In this document: one piece after another, positions 6,316-7,125 of the stretch | Layout: each line of letters begins with the position of its first letter | How positions within the stretch are numbered: the first letter of the stretch is position 1 | Origin: Bacillota bacterium | Lineage (GTDB): Bacteria > Bacillota_E > JAJZYS01 > JAILZS01 | Length of the DNA: 7,125 bases | Reading direction: 5' to 3' | Assembly: GCA_021817625.1 (NCBI GenBank) | Contig: JAKASY010000093.1 | Location: forward strand, 1-7,125 | Notes under the pieces: model-generated | What the model saw: the letters and a program-made list of their open reading frames with translations, nothing else | Database searches by the model: none | What the model was told of the DNA's origin: nothing | Program-made: the position numbers and the translations under genes

Positions 6316-7070
6316 CAGGACTCCGCCCCCTCGCTGGCCGGCAGGGCGCCGCCCGTGGCGATCACCGGCGTCTCGACGGCGGCGCGCGGCGGCGGCGGTG
6401 CCGCCTGGCGGCCCTCGGGCCGGCCGCCCGCGCGCTCGCCGCGCGCACGCTCCGGCGCCTTGTAGATCCACACCTTGACGCCGATCTGGCCGTAGGTGGT
6501 CTTGGCCTCGGCGATGCCGTAGTCGATGTCGGCGCGCAGGGTATGCAGCGGCACGGTGCCCTCCCAGTACCACTCGCGTCGGTGCATCTCCGCGCCACCC
6601 AGGCGGCCGGCGGTCATCACGCGGATGCCCTTGGCCCCCTGGCGCATGGCGCGCCCGACCGCCTGCTTCATCACGCGCTTGAACGAAACGCGCTTCTCGA
6701 GCGCGGCCGCCACCGACTCCGCCACCAGCTGGGCCTCGGTGTCGGGCGAGCGGATCTCGCGGATGTCGACCGACACCTTCTTCTTCGTCATGATCTCGAG
6801 ACGCATGCGCAGCTGGTCGACGGCGGCGCCGCCGCGGCCGATCACCACGCCCGGCTTGCCCGTATGGATAAACAGCTTGATGCGCCCGGGATAGCGCTCG
6901 ATCTCGACGCGGGCCACGCCCGCGCCGAACAGCTCGCGCTTGATGAAGCGCCGGATCTGGAAGTCCTCCTTGATGTACTCCGGGAAGGACTTCTTGGGGG
7001 CGTACCAGCGCGAGTCCCAGTCCCGCGTCACGCCGACGCGGAACCCGTGCGGATGGATCTTCTGGCCCAC
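6315..7070 (-). CDS. rpsC: 30S ribosomal protein S3 (uS3)
   Basis: S3 lies at the mRNA entry channel and, with S4 and S5, gives the ribosome helicase activity. The 251-residue product starts [20 protein letters not shown]. It has a type II KH domain with the GRGG loop at 78-81 ([11 protein letters not shown]), then [20 protein letters not shown], and the C-terminal signature [20 protein letters not shown] through ADIDYG (148-185). E. coli helicase residues R131, R132 and K135 appear as K131, R132 and K135. After residue 204 comes a 47-residue low-complexity tail rich in Ala, Pro, Gly and Arg, longer than in most short S3 proteins. The GTG start is two bases after the rplV stop, with GGGAGG inside the rplV end. 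Confidence 0.97.
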   Translation of the reverse strand: MGQKIHPHGFRVGVTRDWDSRWYAPKKSFPEYIKEDFQIRRFIKRELFGAGVARVEIERYPGRIKLFIHTGKPGVVIGRGGAAVDQLRMRLEIMTKKKVSVDIREIRSPDTEAQLVAESVAAALEKRVSFKRVMKQAVGRAMRQGAKGIRVMTAGRLGGAEMHRREWYWEGTVPLHTLRADIDYGIAEAKTTYGQIGVKVWIYKAPERARGERAGGRPEGRQAAPPPPRAAVETPVIATGGALPASEGAES

Positions 7071-7072
7071 GT

Positions 7073-7125
7073 CTACACCTCCCGGGCGCGCACGACGACA
7101 GTGATGTGCGCCGTGCGCTTGAGAA
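7073..7125 (-). CDS. rplV: 50S ribosomal protein L22, C-terminal fragment (begins outside the window)
   Basis: Only the last 17 codons are visible. They read [16 protein letters not shown] and a TAG stop, matching the conserved C-terminal strand of L22 (KRTSHITVVV-type), which lines the polypeptide exit tunnel region. The frame is fixed by this motif and by the stop two bases before rpsC. The last codons also contain the GGGAGG Shine-Dalgarno sequence for rpsC. The position directly upstream of rpsC is the standard S10-operon order, which strongly supports the call despite the short length. Confidence 0.93.
   Translation of the reverse strand, partial: LKRTAHITVVVRAREV

Noticed and set aside
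1..7125. A previously undescribed system hidden in the cluster
   Set aside because: Every stretch is explained by recognised ribosomal protein genes, secY or adk in canonical order, and the spacers are at most 37 bases long. There is no room for an extra gene.

Overview
The window is a single, tightly packed stretch of the conserved bacterial S10-spc ribosomal protein cluster, read entirely on the minus strand. In transcription order (high to low coordinates) it holds the 3' end of rplV (L22), then rpsC (S3), rplP (L16), rpmC (L29), rpsQ (S17), rplN (L14), rplX (L24), rplE (L5), rpsN (S14, zinc type), rpsH (S8), rplF (L6), rplR (L18), rpsE (S5), rpmD (L30), rplO (L15), secY, and the first ten codons of adk (adenylate kinase). 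No gene is broken, missing or inserted relative to the usual bacterial order, and no insertion sequence, CRISPR array, RNA gene or accessory system is visible.

The DNA is visibly very G+C rich. S14 is the short zinc-binding type and L24 carries a four-cysteine zinc ribbon. L16, L5, S5 and L15 have motifs common in Bacillota and other deep Gram-positive-like lineages. adk directly follows secY, an arrangement shared by many non-proteobacterial groups. Together these suggest a high-GC, non-proteobacterial bacterium, perhaps a deep-branching Bacillota-like group. The window cannot fix the phylum.

Genes are separated by at most 37 bases (secY-adk). Five junctions overlap by 1 or 4 bases (rpsC/rplP, rplP/rpmC, rpsQ/rplN, rpmD/rplO, rplO/secY), so translational coupling is likely. 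I saw no internal promoter or terminator. Of the 16 visible starts, 8 are GTG, 7 ATG and 1 TTG. Of the 16 visible stops, 8 are TAG, 8 TGA and none TAA. Most genes have a strong purine-rich Shine-Dalgarno sequence just upstream.

Functionally, the operon makes large- and small-subunit ribosomal proteins, the SecY translocon channel that receives nascent chains from those ribosomes, and the start of adenylate kinase. There is no sign of a novel system. The points worth a second look are small: stop and start codon choice, low-complexity terminal extensions, paired zinc-dependent ribosomal proteins and a repeated Shine-Dalgarno motif.
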